Numbered from the stretch's first letter, positions 35,870 through 44,311 are shown. The stretch is DNA of 53,941 nucleotides from an uncultured Porphyromonadaceae bacterium (GCA_946553045.1 CAMNRO010000015.1:1-53941), one strand, 5' to 3'. Made by a program: numbers and translations. The notes: generated by a model from the sequence alone, not told the origin.

Positions 35870-36514
35870 TTACAGCATTTGCGGGCTTATGTTGAGGAAA
35901 ATGAGTTCGACGGTGAAGCCGAGTGCAGCTCCGGCAAGGGTCTGAAGCACGGTGTGCTTGTTGAGATAGAGCCTTGCCCAGGCAACGAGTCCGAGTACAA
36001 GAAACGCGGCGCATACCCATACGAGAGGAGCCGAAATCAGAAGTCCGCGCTGAGTCATCCAGAATATGATGGCGGCCAGTCCGCCCATGGCGCCGGTATG
36101 CGCGCTGATTTTCCACCATTGGGTCACAAGCAGGGAGATGGCCGATACCATGGCGGCGGCGAGGTAGAAATTCTGAATCCAGTATGGCGCGCGGAGGTAT
36201 CGCACGAAGAATGCCGCGCCGACATAGCACAAGATAGTGGCGCAGAATGGTGCGGTGCGCTCGTTGCGGTTGCTGATGGCGATATCGCTGACCTTGCCCA
36301 TGCGCATCAGCACCAGAATCACTAAAATCGGAATTACGGCGGTGATGAACATCACTCCGGCCGTAGACCATATTTTGGGCGATGTCGGCAGCAGACACAT
36401 CGGAGTCAGCGTGAGAGCTGCAATCATTGCGTAGCTCGGCAGGAGCATAGGCGAGAAAACGTCGCTGAGGACGTGTGCGGCGGCCGAAGCCATGGTTCGT
36501 TTATTGTTGTTCAT
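35870..36514 (-). CDS. PAP2-superfamily-like membrane protein
   Basis: A 214-residue polytopic membrane protein with about six hydrophobic segments. The region KISAHTGAMGG resembles the second PAP2 motif (SGH-like; here S-A-H), and ARLYLNKHT resembles the third motif (R...H with flanking lysine). The first PAP2 motif (KxxxxxxRP) is weak or absent, though a K/R-containing loop (SNRNERTAP) lies in the right place. It may be a lipid phosphatase or a degenerate relative. Its ATG lies 14 nt inside the 3-prime end of rpoN, so the two are coupled. Confidence 0.75.
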   Translation of the reverse strand: MNNNKRTMASAAAHVLSDVFSPMLLPSYAMIAALTLTPMCLLPTSPKIWSTAGVMFITAVIPILVILVLMRMGKVSDIAISNRNERTAPFCATILCYVGAAFFVRYLRAPYWIQNFYLAAAMVSAISLLVTQWWKISAHTGAMGGLAAIIFWMTQRGLLISAPLVWVCAAFLVLGLVAWARLYLNKHTVLQTLAGAALGFTVELIFLNISPQML

Positions 36515-37964
36515 CGTTGCGGTATGTTTTGCGCAGACGTGCCACGGGGTAGCCGAGGCGTTCGCGGTATTTGGCGACAGTGCGGCGCGCTATGTCGAAT
36601 CCCCCTTCCTGGAGCGACTCCTGGATTGCCTGGTCGCTGAGCGGATTTTTTTTGCTTTCGCCTTCTATTAGTTCTCTGATAGCCTCGGTAATACGGTGTG
36701 CCGAGGCTCCCGAATCGTCTTTAGGGTGTTCGTTGAAGAAAAATTTAAGCGGATACATGCCGTGTGGGGTGAGCATGTATTTTCCGGCTACAGCCCTCGA
36801 TATTACCGACAGGTCAAGGCCTGTAGCAGCCGATACGTCCTTCAGTATCATAGGCTTTATCTGAGCCCGGTCGCCGGTGGCGAAAAATTCGTGCTGAATT
36901 TTTACGATGGCTTCGGCAATGAGAGTGAGGGTGTCGGCACGCAGTTCGGCCAGACGTATGAATGTTGCGGCCTCGTCGCGTTTGCTGCGTATGAACGCCC
37001 TGGCGGCGGCCAGCGAGGACGAAGTTCCACCTTTGGGGTCTACGGTGAAACTGTCTTCAATGCCCAGACGTGTGCGCCGTCCGGCCAGCTGGACGGTAAA
37101 AATGTCGTCGCTGTGGTCGTAGTCGAGCACGAAATCGGGTGTGATGTGCCTTGCACGGGTGTCGGCGCCGCCTTCCTCGAGCGCTGCCGCCGGACGCGGA
37201 TTCAGGCTCAGAATCAGGTCGAGAGCATGGCCGAGTGCCGTTGCGTCGGTGTCGAGCGCCGCCGCGAGGCGGTCGTAGTGTTTCTTTGAAAAGAGGTCGA
37301 AATGGTCGGTGAGAATGCGGCGTGCAAGCTCAACTGTTTCGGAGTGCTGCCTTCGGTCGAGTTGCAGCAGCAGGCAGTCGCGGAGGTCTACGGCGCCTAT
37401 TCCGGCGGGGTCGAGGTGGCGCACGGCGTCAAAAGCCCGCTGCATCTGGGCTTGCGTAGGGTTCATGCCTTCTGCAATGGCCAGGTCGTCGGCAATGTCA
37501 TCGAGCGGCCGGGTCAGGTAGCCGTTGGAGTCGAGGTTGCCTATGATGTAGCTCCCGATTTTGAGCTCCGGTGCGGAAAGTTCGCTTTCGGCGGCCAGGC
37601 GCCGCAGCAGTATCTCGAAAGCCGACTCCGACTCGTCGGCGGCGAGGGCTACGGCGTCGACCCCGATGTCGTCGGGACTGCCGTTGCGGGCGTCGTAGCG
37701 GTACGAGGGCATGTCGTCGTCGGCATAGTCGGCCATCTGCAGCTGTTCGGCGGTCTCGCGGAAGTCGTTTTCGGGCTCTTCGGCGAGCGGTGCGTCGTCG
37801 AGGGCTTCGAGGGCCGGATTGTCGTCGAGCTGACGGCGTACTTCCTCATCGAATTCGGGCGCTGACATCTCCAGCATGCGCCCTAACACCACATTGTGTA
37901 TGTTGAGGCGCTGCTGCAGGCGTTGTTGCTGCTCCATGCGGAGCGATTCCTTACCCGATGCCAT
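36501..37964 (-). CDS. rpoN: RNA polymerase sigma-54 factor
   Basis: Sigma-54 (487 aa) directs RNA polymerase to -24/-12 promoters that need AAA+ activators. Region I is the glutamine/leucine-rich start (MEQQQRLQQRLNIHNVVLG), followed by acidic region II. The core-binding and DNA-binding domains follow, and the RpoN box lies at about 459-468 (ARRTVAKYRE). No sigma-54 activator lies in the window. It follows trpS by 12 nt and overlaps the PAP2-like gene by 14 nt. Confidence 0.96.
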   Translation of the reverse strand: MASGKESLRMEQQQRLQQRLNIHNVVLGRMLEMSAPEFDEEVRRQLDDNPALEALDDAPLAEEPENDFRETAEQLQMADYADDDMPSYRYDARNGSPDDIGVDAVALAADESESAFEILLRRLAAESELSAPELKIGSYIIGNLDSNGYLTRPLDDIADDLAIAEGMNPTQAQMQRAFDAVRHLDPAGIGAVDLRDCLLLQLDRRQHSETVELARRILTDHFDLFSKKHYDRLAAALDTDATALGHALDLILSLNPRPAAALEEGGADTRARHITPDFVLDYDHSDDIFTVQLAGRRTRLGIEDSFTVDPKGGTSSSLAAARAFIRSKRDEAATFIRLAELRADTLTLIAEAIVKIQHEFFATGDRAQIKPMILKDVSAATGLDLSVISRAVAGKYMLTPHGMYPLKFFFNEHPKDDSGASAHRITEAIRELIEGESKKNPLSDQAIQESLQEGGFDIARRTVAKYRERLGYPVARLRKTYRNDEQQ

Positions 37965-37976
37965 CGGACGAGCGGT

Positions 37977-39050
37977 TTAGAACTTTCGTATGCCCATTAT
38001 GGAGCGCATTTCGGCGAGGGTTTCGGAGGCTCGTGCGCGTGCTTTTTCGGCGCCGTCGCGCACTACGCGCGAAATGTATGCCTCGTCGGCCAGAATGTCG
38101 TTCACACGCTCGCGAATCGGTGTCGTGATGGCGAGAATGTCTTCGGCAAGCTGTTTTTTGAGGTCGCCGTAGCGGATAGAGCAGTCGGCGTATGCGTCGC
38201 GGAACTGGGTGACGATTTCGGGCTTCGATGTAAGCTCAAGAAGCGAGAAGAGGTTGGCGACGGGCTCGCTCATGGGAGAGTTCGGCCCCTGGGGACCTTC
38301 GTCGGTCACGGCGCGCATCACTTTCTTGCGCAGAGCCTTGGGCTCGTCTACGAGGTATATGCAGTTGCCTTCGCTCTTGCCCATTTTGCCGGAGCCGTCG
38401 AGGCCGGGAACCTTGACGGGTTTGCCGCCGGTAAGGTCGAAGTCGGTGGGCTCGGGGAAGAAATCGACGCCATAGAAGCTGTTGAAGCGGCGTGCGAAGC
38501 GGCGTGTAAGCTCAAGGTGCTGCAGCTGGTCTTTGCCGACGGGTACTTTTGTGGCTTTCTGTATGAGAATGTCGCAGGCCATTAGGGTGGGGTAGGTCAG
38601 GAGGCCGGCGTTGACGCGCTTGTTGGTTTCGGCTCCGATGATTTCCTTTTCGAAGGCCTCGTCGTTCTCGTCGTCTCCGGCCTTGATGCCAAGCGCCTTG
38701 CGGGCCTTGTCTTTGAACGATGTCGTGCGCATTAGCTCGCCGATTCCTACATGCATGTTGAGCAGCAGATACATTTCGGAGATTTCGGGCACATCGCTCT
38801 GCACGAAGATTGTAGCCTTTTCGGGGTCTATGCCTGCGGCAAGATATTCGGCCAGGATGCTCTTCACGTTGGCATGGAGCTGGTCGGGGTCCGGGTTTGT
38901 GGTGAGGGCATGGAGGTCGGCGATGAAGAAGTTGCAGTCGTGTTCGCCCTGCAGGGTCACAAATTTCTTCAGGGCACCGAAATAGTTGCCCAGGTGGAGG
39001 TTTCCGGTAGAGCGTATGCCGCTCAGTATTATTTCTTTCTTTTCGCTCAT
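37977..39050 (-). CDS. trpS: Tryptophan--tRNA ligase
   Basis: TrpRS (357 aa), a class Ic synthetase that charges tRNA-Trp. The HIGH motif appears as HLGN (19-22) and the KMSKS motif as GKMGKSEGN (221-229). The ALTTNPD segment after the HIGH domain and VGKDQLQHLE (171-180) are characteristic. I start at 39050 (MSEKKE), since the preceding nine residues of the longer frame fall in the leader. It is the first gene of trpS-rpoN-PAP2. An exact palindrome sits at the predicted RNA start. Confidence 0.97.
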   Translation of the reverse strand: MSEKKEIILSGIRSTGNLHLGNYFGALKKFVTLQGEHDCNFFIADLHALTTNPDPDQLHANVKSILAEYLAAGIDPEKATIFVQSDVPEISEMYLLLNMHVGIGELMRTTSFKDKARKALGIKAGDDENDEAFEKEIIGAETNKRVNAGLLTYPTLMACDILIQKATKVPVGKDQLQHLELTRRFARRFNSFYGVDFFPEPTDFDLTGGKPVKVPGLDGSGKMGKSEGNCIYLVDEPKALRKKVMRAVTDEGPQGPNSPMSEPVANLFSLLELTSKPEIVTQFRDAYADCSIRYGDLKKQLAEDILAITTPIRERVNDILADEAYISRVVRDGAEKARARASETLAEMRSIMGIRKF

Positions 39051-39059
39051 GATATGCTG

Positions 39060-39105
39060 TGTGGTTTTAAACCACAAAATTACTAAAACAAGTTATAAGT
39101 TACAA
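39060..39105 (-). promoter_or_regulatory. trpS promoter with palindrome at RNA start
   Basis: On the minus strand TTG (39103-39105) lies 20 nt before TAATTTTG (39075-39082). Just downstream, 39060-39076 is the perfect inverted repeat TGTGGTTT-T-AAACCACA, centred about 7 nt beyond the -7 box where the transcript should start. It could be an operator or a 5-prime hairpin. Confidence 0.55.
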
Positions 39106-39125
39106 GAAGTAGTGCATTCAGCCCG

Positions 39126-40295
39126 CTATCTGAGGCTGAAGACTTCGCTGTCGGGGGCGAATGTTTTGAACATTAGCTGTATCGGTTCGGCTGTGGCGTC
39201 CGTGAGCAATGCGCTGATATTTTTGTCTTCGCTTATGTCACTGAGGAACTTATTGGCGTCGAAGAGCAGAATGTCTATGTATGCGAGACCAGAGGCGCCG
39301 TATGCACCTCCGAGGAGCATGCCTTTTTGGGCGGATGAGTCGAAAAGAGATGTCAGATAGTCTTCGACCTTGTATCTCAGTTCGAGAAAGTCGTTGGTCT
39401 CCATGCCTTCGGGCTGTGTGAGAATAAGCATGATTGCAGAGGCGCCTTTTTCGGCAAGAGAGTCGTAGATATTTCGTTCTCTGTTCAGATAGTCGTTGTT
39501 CAGGGCCATGTAGCGGCTCGTGCCGGCTATTATGTCGGAGCGCACGGATTTGCTGTTCTGGTCGGGATTACCCTGATATGTGTAGAATGGCATGTAAGGC
39601 TCTGTGTGGTATTCGATACCGTTGCTTTCCACTGTCGCTTTTACGGCTTCGGAGAGGTCGCCGACAGGAGTCATGCCCTTATCGTTGTCGGCCAGATAGA
39701 CTTCGCCTATGTAGTTGTAGGCCACGCCTTCGCCCAGTATCAGTTCGAGAATGAGATAAAGGGCTTGCACACATTCGGTCTCCGAAAGGCCGACGAGATC
39801 CGGTTGATAGCAGGTGAGTATGAAATATCTGCGTTCTGAGTCGAACTTAGCTGAATACTTGATGTCGGCTACGTTGATGTCCCTGTCGAATATTCTAAGG
39901 CCGAAATCAGGCTTTGACGGTTGTTTGCAAGGATATACCGTCCACTTGGTTCTAAGCGAGTCGGGCATCGAAGCGACGAGCCAGGGGTAGAGATAGTGGC
40001 ATTCCGTGCGCTCTTCGACGCAGAAAGTCAGCTCGTTGTCGCCTCCTATATTGTAATATACGTCATCGCCGATTATCTGCACGCCCTGTGCAAGCAGGTT
40101 GTTGAGCTTATTCATGTCGCGCTTTTTTCCGTTGTTGAGCGATTCCATTTTGTCGGAGTGCCGCTCGAACCAACGCCAGAATTTATCGACACGTTCGGAA
40201 AAGTTGATGGTCTCTGATGATTTCATGGGCTTTTCAGGCTTGGCAGAGGCACAAAGTGCGGATAAGAAGAGGAGCACTAAGGTCTTAAGTTTCAT
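39126..40295 (-). CDS. Exported protein of unknown function
   Basis: A 389-residue protein with a signal peptide (about 1-18, ending ALCASA), so likely periplasmic or outer-membrane associated. No lipobox, barrel or enzyme motif is visible. The first 80 residues are charged and helical (WRWFERHSDKMESLNNGKK). The middle has a mixed alpha/beta pattern with CVEERTECHYLYPWL and WTVYPCKQPSKPDFGL, which recalls DUF695-type proteins only loosely. Its ATG lies 1 nt past the stop of the Na/Ca exchanger gene, so the two share a transcript. I do not recognise the family. Confidence 0.7.
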   Translation of the reverse strand: MKLKTLVLLFLSALCASAKPEKPMKSSETINFSERVDKFWRWFERHSDKMESLNNGKKRDMNKLNNLLAQGVQIIGDDVYYNIGGDNELTFCVEERTECHYLYPWLVASMPDSLRTKWTVYPCKQPSKPDFGLRIFDRDINVADIKYSAKFDSERRYFILTCYQPDLVGLSETECVQALYLILELILGEGVAYNYIGEVYLADNDKGMTPVGDLSEAVKATVESNGIEYHTEPYMPFYTYQGNPDQNSKSVRSDIIAGTSRYMALNNDYLNRERNIYDSLAEKGASAIMLILTQPEGMETNDFLELRYKVEDYLTSLFDSSAQKGMLLGGAYGASGLAYIDILLFDANKFLSDISEDKNISALLTDATAEPIQLMFKTFAPDSEVFSLR

Positions 40296-40296
40296 T

Positions 40297-41265
40297 TTAG
40301 CTGATTATGACGAGATAGGAGATGTAGGCTATGTATCCGGCGGTGAGGAGGGCGCCTTCGGCTCGGGTGAAGGTGCGCTCTTTGAAGAAAAATCCGAAAA
40401 GCCAGAAGAGTATGCACGCGCCGGTGAGCACCAGGAGGTCGACCGGGCCGATGGTGCCGAATGCCAGCGGGCGGATTGTGGCCGAGGCGCCGAGGACCAT
40501 GAATATATTGAAAATGTTGCTGCCAATGACATTGCCGATGGCGAGGCCGGGCTTGCCCTTGAGGGCTGCCGCCACCGATGTGGCGAGCTCGGGCAGCGAG
40601 GTGCCGGCCGATACTATGGTGAGGGCGATGATGGCGTCGCTCACACCGAGAGCCGATGCTATGCCCGAGGCGCCGTCGACGAACTTGTCGCCGCCGAACA
40701 CGAGCCCTGCGAGGCCGAGCGCCACCCACAGCCAGGCTTTCCATACGGGCATTGGTGTCTGTGTTTTTGCGTTGTCGGAAGGTTCGGGTGCGCCCTGTTT
40801 TGCCTGGGCGAATGTGTAGCGCATGAATATGGCGAAGAAGAGCAGCAGCACTATGCCGTTTGAGCGCCAGAGCGTGCGGCCGGTATCATCGCCAAGCCAA
40901 GGCCCCATGCCCATCGCCAGAAGAACCAGGGCCGACAGGACTACCAGAGGTATATCGGCCGTAAGGGTGGTGCGCTCCACTTTTATCGGTTTTACCATGG
41001 CCGTCACTCCGACTATCGCAAGTATATTGAAGATATTGCTGCCTACGGCGTTGCCGATGGCGAGCTCGCCCGAGCCGTTGATTGCCGACACGATACTGAT
41101 GACCAGCTCGGGTGCCGACGTGCCGAATGCGACGACGGTGAGGCCGACTATCATATCGCTCACGCCCCATCGCTTTGCTATGGCCGAGGCGCCGTCGGTG
41201 AGCAGGTTGGCGCCAACCAGTATCAGAGCGAGGCCTACAACGAGAAAAATTATGTCGAGAAGCAT
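40297..41265 (-). CDS. CaCA-family Na+/Ca2+ antiporter
   Basis: A 322-residue YrbG-like calcium/sodium antiporter with ten membrane segments arranged as two inverted halves. The ion-binding alpha repeats are clear: GTSAPELVISIVSA followed by GNAVGSNIFN in the first half, and GTSLPELATSVAAA followed by GNVIGSNIFN in the second. These contain the paired glutamates that bind Ca2+. A basic cytoplasmic loop (about 150-170) separates the halves. It is followed by an exported protein of unknown function and has its own minus-strand -7 box. Confidence 0.95.
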   Translation of the reverse strand: MLLDIIFLVVGLALILVGANLLTDGASAIAKRWGVSDMIVGLTVVAFGTSAPELVISIVSAINGSGELAIGNAVGSNIFNILAIVGVTAMVKPIKVERTTLTADIPLVVLSALVLLAMGMGPWLGDDTGRTLWRSNGIVLLLFFAIFMRYTFAQAKQGAPEPSDNAKTQTPMPVWKAWLWVALGLAGLVFGGDKFVDGASGIASALGVSDAIIALTIVSAGTSLPELATSVAAALKGKPGLAIGNVIGSNIFNIFMVLGASATIRPLAFGTIGPVDLLVLTGACILFWLFGFFFKERTFTRAEGALLTAGYIAYISYLVIIS

Positions 41266-41291
41266 AATCGTGTTTGTATATGAATAATCAA

Positions 41292-41299
41292 CAAATTTA
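41292..41299 (-). promoter_or_regulatory. -7 box for Na/Ca antiporter operon
   Basis: Minus-strand TAAATTTG, 26 nt before the ATG at 41265. It is divergent from the plus-strand box at 41313-41320, and the two promoters overlap. Confidence 0.5.
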
Positions 41300-41312
41300 C
41301 GAAATTAAGTGC

Positions 41313-41320
41313 TATATTTG
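41313..41320 (+). promoter_or_regulatory. -7 box for META lipoprotein operon
   Basis: TATATTTG on the plus strand, 21 nt before the ATG at 41342. No clear -33 TTTG is seen. Confidence 0.5.
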
Positions 41321-41341
41321 TATGACTAATTTTTATTTGAT

Positions 41342-41764
41342 ATGAAAAAATATGCAGTTTTTGCTGCCGGCATGGCCATACTGATGGCATCGTGCGGCAG
41401 CACCAAGCCCCAGGATATAAATCTTGTAGGAGAGTGGTCTATACGGGCTTATAATCCGGCTGAAGTATCGTCGTATAATCTTGTTGAGACCGACGGCGAT
41501 TATCGTTTCGAATTTGATAAAGACGGCAACTTCTATTGCGGCACCGACTGCAATTCGATTTCAGGGTCTTATGTCGCATCCGGCGACAGCCTGAGCTTCG
41601 GGGGCTTGATGAGCACTCTCATGGCTTGCCATAAAATGGATATGGAGGACGCTATGACGCAGGCTCTTCCTAAGGTGCGTACAATAGAACTTTCAGAAGA
41701 TTCTATCCTGTCTATGAAAGAAAGCGGAGGCAATGTTGTTGTCCGTCTTGTAAAGGTTAAATGA
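41342..41764 (+). CDS. META-domain-like lipoprotein
   Basis: A 140-residue lipoprotein. The signal peptide ends in the lipobox LMASC with the lipid-anchored cysteine at 18. The remainder (about 25-140) matches the small beta-barrel META/HslJ pattern: GEWSIRAYN, F-E-F-D-KDGNFYCGTDCNSISGSY, then a C-terminal strand ending VVVRLVKVK. META domains are found in envelope heat-shock and motility proteins, and the role here is unknown. Its stop overlaps the next gene by 4 nt (ATGA). Confidence 0.85.
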   Translation: MKKYAVFAAGMAILMASCGSTKPQDINLVGEWSIRAYNPAEVSSYNLVETDGDYRFEFDKDGNFYCGTDCNSISGSYVASGDSLSFGGLMSTLMACHKMDMEDAMTQALPKVRTIELSEDSILSMKESGGNVVVRLVKVK

Positions 41765-42600
41765 AACTGAAACTACTGGTACTGTCGGCCCTTATGGTGG
41801 CCGTCGGTGCCTTTGGCCAAAGCGCTGGCAAGCCGGAGGTGGTGCGCATACTTGCCGTAGGCAACAGCTTTTCGGAAGATGCGCTCGATTACCACTTCCA
41901 CGGCCTTTGCGAGGCTGCCGGCAAGAGGGCGGTCGTTGGCAATCTGTTTATAGGCGGTTGCTCCATCGACCGCCATCTGCTTAATGCCCGCACGGATTCG
42001 GCTGCATACCGTTTTCGCCGAATCGGGCTCGACGGCGCCATTCTTGCGGTCGAGAAAGTGCGTCTGAGCGAGGCTATTGGCAGCGACGATTGGGATTTTG
42101 TCAGTTTCCAGCAGTCGAGCGGTGTGTCGGGCATATATGCCTCTTATGCAAATCTGGGAAAGCTGATAAGCTATGTCGACAGTCTGACACCCGACAAAAC
42201 GGGCTATATATGGCACCAGACATGGGCCTATGCGCCTACATCGACTCACAGCGCGTTCGGGCGATATGGCTCGGACCAGCAGACGATGTATGATTCGATA
42301 ATGAATGCCAACCGCCGCGCCATAATGGACAACAGGGCGCTTTCGCGTGTTGTACCCTCGGGAACTGCCGTGCAGAATGCGCGTGAAGCCGGCGGCGACC
42401 TCGACCTCACCCGCGACGGCTACCATCTACACCCGCTTATTGGACGCTATGTCGCCGCCTGCGCGTGGTTTGAGGCAATATTCGGCGAGTCGGTAGTAGG
42501 GAACAGCTATGTGCCCGAGGGGCTGAGCCCCGAACAGGCGCGTCTTGCCCAGGAATCGGCGCATGCCGCATGTCTAAGCCCCTTCGGCGAGCGCCGCTGA
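41761..42600 (+). CDS. DUF4886 SGNH-like exported protein
   Basis: A 279-residue exported protein of family DUF4886, which has an SGNH-hydrolase-like fold. The signal peptide is about 1-20 (GAFGQ). The likely nucleophile is S36 in AVGNSFSED. Later marks are GGCSIDRHL, DFVSFQQSSG and DGYHLHPLIGRY near residue 220-231, which supply the Asp-His pair. Substrate unknown, perhaps an esterified glycan. It is coupled by a 4-nt overlap to the META lipoprotein gene, suggesting joint action in the envelope. Confidence 0.87.
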   Translation: MKLKLLVLSALMVAVGAFGQSAGKPEVVRILAVGNSFSEDALDYHFHGLCEAAGKRAVVGNLFIGGCSIDRHLLNARTDSAAYRFRRIGLDGAILAVEKVRLSEAIGSDDWDFVSFQQSSGVSGIYASYANLGKLISYVDSLTPDKTGYIWHQTWAYAPTSTHSAFGRYGSDQQTMYDSIMNANRRAIMDNRALSRVVPSGTAVQNAREAGGDLDLTRDGYHLHPLIGRYVAACAWFEAIFGESVVGNSYVPEGLSPEQARLAQESAHAACLSPFGERR

Positions 42601-42665
42601 TTCAACTTTAGGCCCTGAGCCGCTGTTATCGTATTGTCCGGGCATAAATTCCGGACCATATGGTT

Positions 42666-43118
42666 ATGAAAAGAATAATACTATTGATTGTGGCTGTGAT
42701 AGCTATAATATGTCAAGGCTACGCTTTTATCGATTCATACACGATTGACCGCGACAAATTGCCGGAAGAGGCTCAGAACATGCTCACGGAGTATTTCCCG
42801 AAAGCTAAGGTCTGCATGATAAAAGTCGACCGCCACCTGCTTAAGAAAACCGACTACGATGTGCGGCTCGTCAACGGAACTACCATAGAATTCAACAATA
42901 AGGGTAAGTGGACGTCGGTAGACTGTAAAAACCGCGAGGTGCCCGAAGCTCTCGTGATAAAGCCCATACGCAAGTATGTGACGAAAAATTTCAGCACCCT
43001 TAAAATCGTGAAAATACGCAAGAAATCAGGTGGATACCAAGTAGGACTCTCCGACGGTGTTGTTCTCAAGTTCAACCTTCTCGGCTCATACACCGGCGTT
43101 CTCGAAATCGAGGAATAG
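42666..43118 (+). CDS. PepSY-like exported protein
   Basis: A 150-residue exported protein with a signal peptide (about 1-20, ending QGYAF) and two PepSY-like repeats of about 55 residues each (about 30-85 and 90-150). Each has the pattern of a helix followed by strands (ITEY-like helix, K...DYDVRLVNGTTIEF; helix, KSGGYQVGLSDGVVLKF). Such proteins are common in gut Bacteroidetes, where they may bind and inhibit peptides or peptidases. A start at 42660 (MVMK) is also possible. It lies 59-65 nt after the DUF4886 gene and could be on the same transcript. Confidence 0.82.
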   Translation: MKRIILLIVAVIAIICQGYAFIDSYTIDRDKLPEEAQNMLTEYFPKAKVCMIKVDRHLLKKTDYDVRLVNGTTIEFNNKGKWTSVDCKNREVPEALVIKPIRKYVTKNFSTLKIVKIRKKSGGYQVGLSDGVVLKFNLLGSYTGVLEIEE

Positions 43119-43126
43119 CTGTTTCG

Positions 43127-43327
43127 TCAGAGTATTCTGGTGAGAAAGATAGATAGGCCAATGAATATGCAGAGGGCGGCGCGCTGGAAGTATGCTTTTG
43201 CCAGCCGTCGCTCTTCGTCGTTGTCGTCGCTTGAGAGCAAAGCTTTGTGCCTTGCCATGAGGCCTCTGACAAGGCAATATACCGCAAGGGCAACAAACCC
43301 GGCTATAAAAATGATATAACCCGTCAT
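43127..43327 (-). CDS. Small membrane protein (second of pair)
   Basis: A 66-residue protein with two membrane segments (about 2-22 and 48-64) separated by a charged loop (RHKALLSSDDNDEERRLAKAY). The ATG at 43327 overlaps the stop of the upstream small gene by 4 nt (ATGA); the longer frame to 43402 lies inside that gene and is unlikely. Function unknown. Confidence 0.7.
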   Translation of the reverse strand: MTGYIIFIAGFVALAVYCLVRGLMARHKALLSSDDNDEERRLAKAYFQRAALCIFIGLSIFLTRIL

Positions 43328-43539
43328 GAGTAGCAGCCGATGATTGCAATTACGACACCGCCTATCATCAGGCCGAAGCCCAGAGCTCTTTTTCTGAGCC
43401 ACTGTGCCTTTACGTCTTTGGTGCGTTCTGGCATTTTTTCAGCCTCTTTAAATGTCCGGTAATACTTCACGGCATAAATCATCAGCAGCACGGCACCGAT
43501 GATATTGATGGCTATCCCGAGGTATATGACAAAATCCAT
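43324..43539 (-). CDS. Small membrane protein (first of pair)
   Basis: A 71-residue protein with two membrane segments (about 3-25 and 50-69) and a basic loop between them (FKEAEKMPERTKDVKAQWLRKR). Same topology and size as the gene coupled to it, so the two may form a hetero-oligomer. Function unknown. It is convergent with the PepSY-like gene. Confidence 0.72.
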   Translation of the reverse strand: MDFVIYLGIAINIIGAVLLMIYAVKYYRTFKEAEKMPERTKDVKAQWLRKRALGFGLMIGGVVIAIIGCYS

Positions 43540-43662
43540 AGCGTTTTTATCTGTAAAACACTATGCTTCAGTGAATAGTTCGATGTGTGACAGTTGATGC
43601 CCAACATGAATGTCGTTGTTATGCTGCATTTTTATAAAAAACAGAATGTCTCTATTTTTTTA

Positions 43663-44009
43663 TTATAGTCCGAACTTCTGCAGAGCTTCGATTGTGTCCT
43701 TTTTGAGTATGGGAATATGCCTTACGACCAATGCCCAGAGAAATTCGGGCTGCACGCTGTCGTAGCCGTGAATGATTCTGTTTCGTGTGTTTATGATTTC
43801 GCGGGCGTTTGGCAGTGGGAAATCTTTGTCGATTTTAGGATTCTGTTTATTGCTTCTCCCATTATTTCGACTTTGCGCTCGACTGCACTGCGTCTAAGAA
43901 AATCTTTGACGAATATATCGTATCGCATGGGATAGTCGTTGAAGTAGCTTTCAAGTTCTTCTATTGCGATTTTGACGTCTGTAAGGTATATCGGGATATA
44001 TTCATCCAT
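43663..44009 (-). pseudogene. hepT: Frameshifted HepT (HEPN) toxin
   Basis: A HepT-like HEPN-fold gene. The first part reads MDEYIPIYLTD...GEAINRI in one frame; near 43831-43845 (the AAAA run on the minus strand) the reading shifts, and the conserved end NPKID...NAREIINTRNRIIHGYDS...KFGL continues in another frame to a stop at 43663. The RNase motif RX4HXY (RNRIIHGY) is thus lost from the translated product, which stops at 43791. Adding back one base gives 115 residues, close to the two intact copies at the right end (117 and 114). It overlaps its antitoxin gene by 8 nt. Confidence 0.85.
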
Positions 44010-44307
44010 AAATTGGCATTTTGTGCTTGTTTATTGCTGCGAGGAACAGCGGGTTGCGAATGCCTTGCTCTTCAATCAGGTCGATTTTACGGTTGAACAG
44101 GGCTTCGAGGGCATCGCGGAATCCGAAATAGTTGCTGACGTAATCCCACTGCTCGTGGTCTGTCGTATCGAAATTTACAAGGAAATCGACATCGCTCTGT
44201 TCTGAAAAGCGGTCTGTGAGTATAGACCCGAACACAGAAAGCGATTTCACCCTGAACTTGTGGCACAGGGCTATGATTTTGTCCATGTTCATTTCTATGA
44301 GCTTCAT
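44002..44307 (-). CDS. mntA: MntA-type nucleotidyltransferase antitoxin
   Basis: A 101-residue minimal nucleotidyltransferase of the HepT/MntA system, in which MntA neutralises HepT by transferring AMP to its tyrosine. The catalytic motif is G-S at 27-28 then D39-V-D41 (FGSILTDRFSEQSDVDF), and the third acidic residue is probably in VNFDTTDHEQ. The protein begins MKLIEMNMDKIIALC, like both other copies. The partner toxin is broken by a frameshift, so this antitoxin may now be free. The promoter leaves only 4 nt before the ATG, so the mRNA may be leaderless. Confidence 0.9.
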   Translation of the reverse strand: MKLIEMNMDKIIALCHKFRVKSLSVFGSILTDRFSEQSDVDFLVNFDTTDHEQWDYVSNYFGFRDALEALFNRKIDLIEEQGIRNPLFLAAINKHKMPIYG

Positions 44308-44311
44308 GTTG

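Noticed and set aside
43791-44009. 72-codon frame as a complete short protein
   Set aside because: It is the N-terminal part of HepT that stops after a frameshift; the conserved remainder follows directly in another frame.
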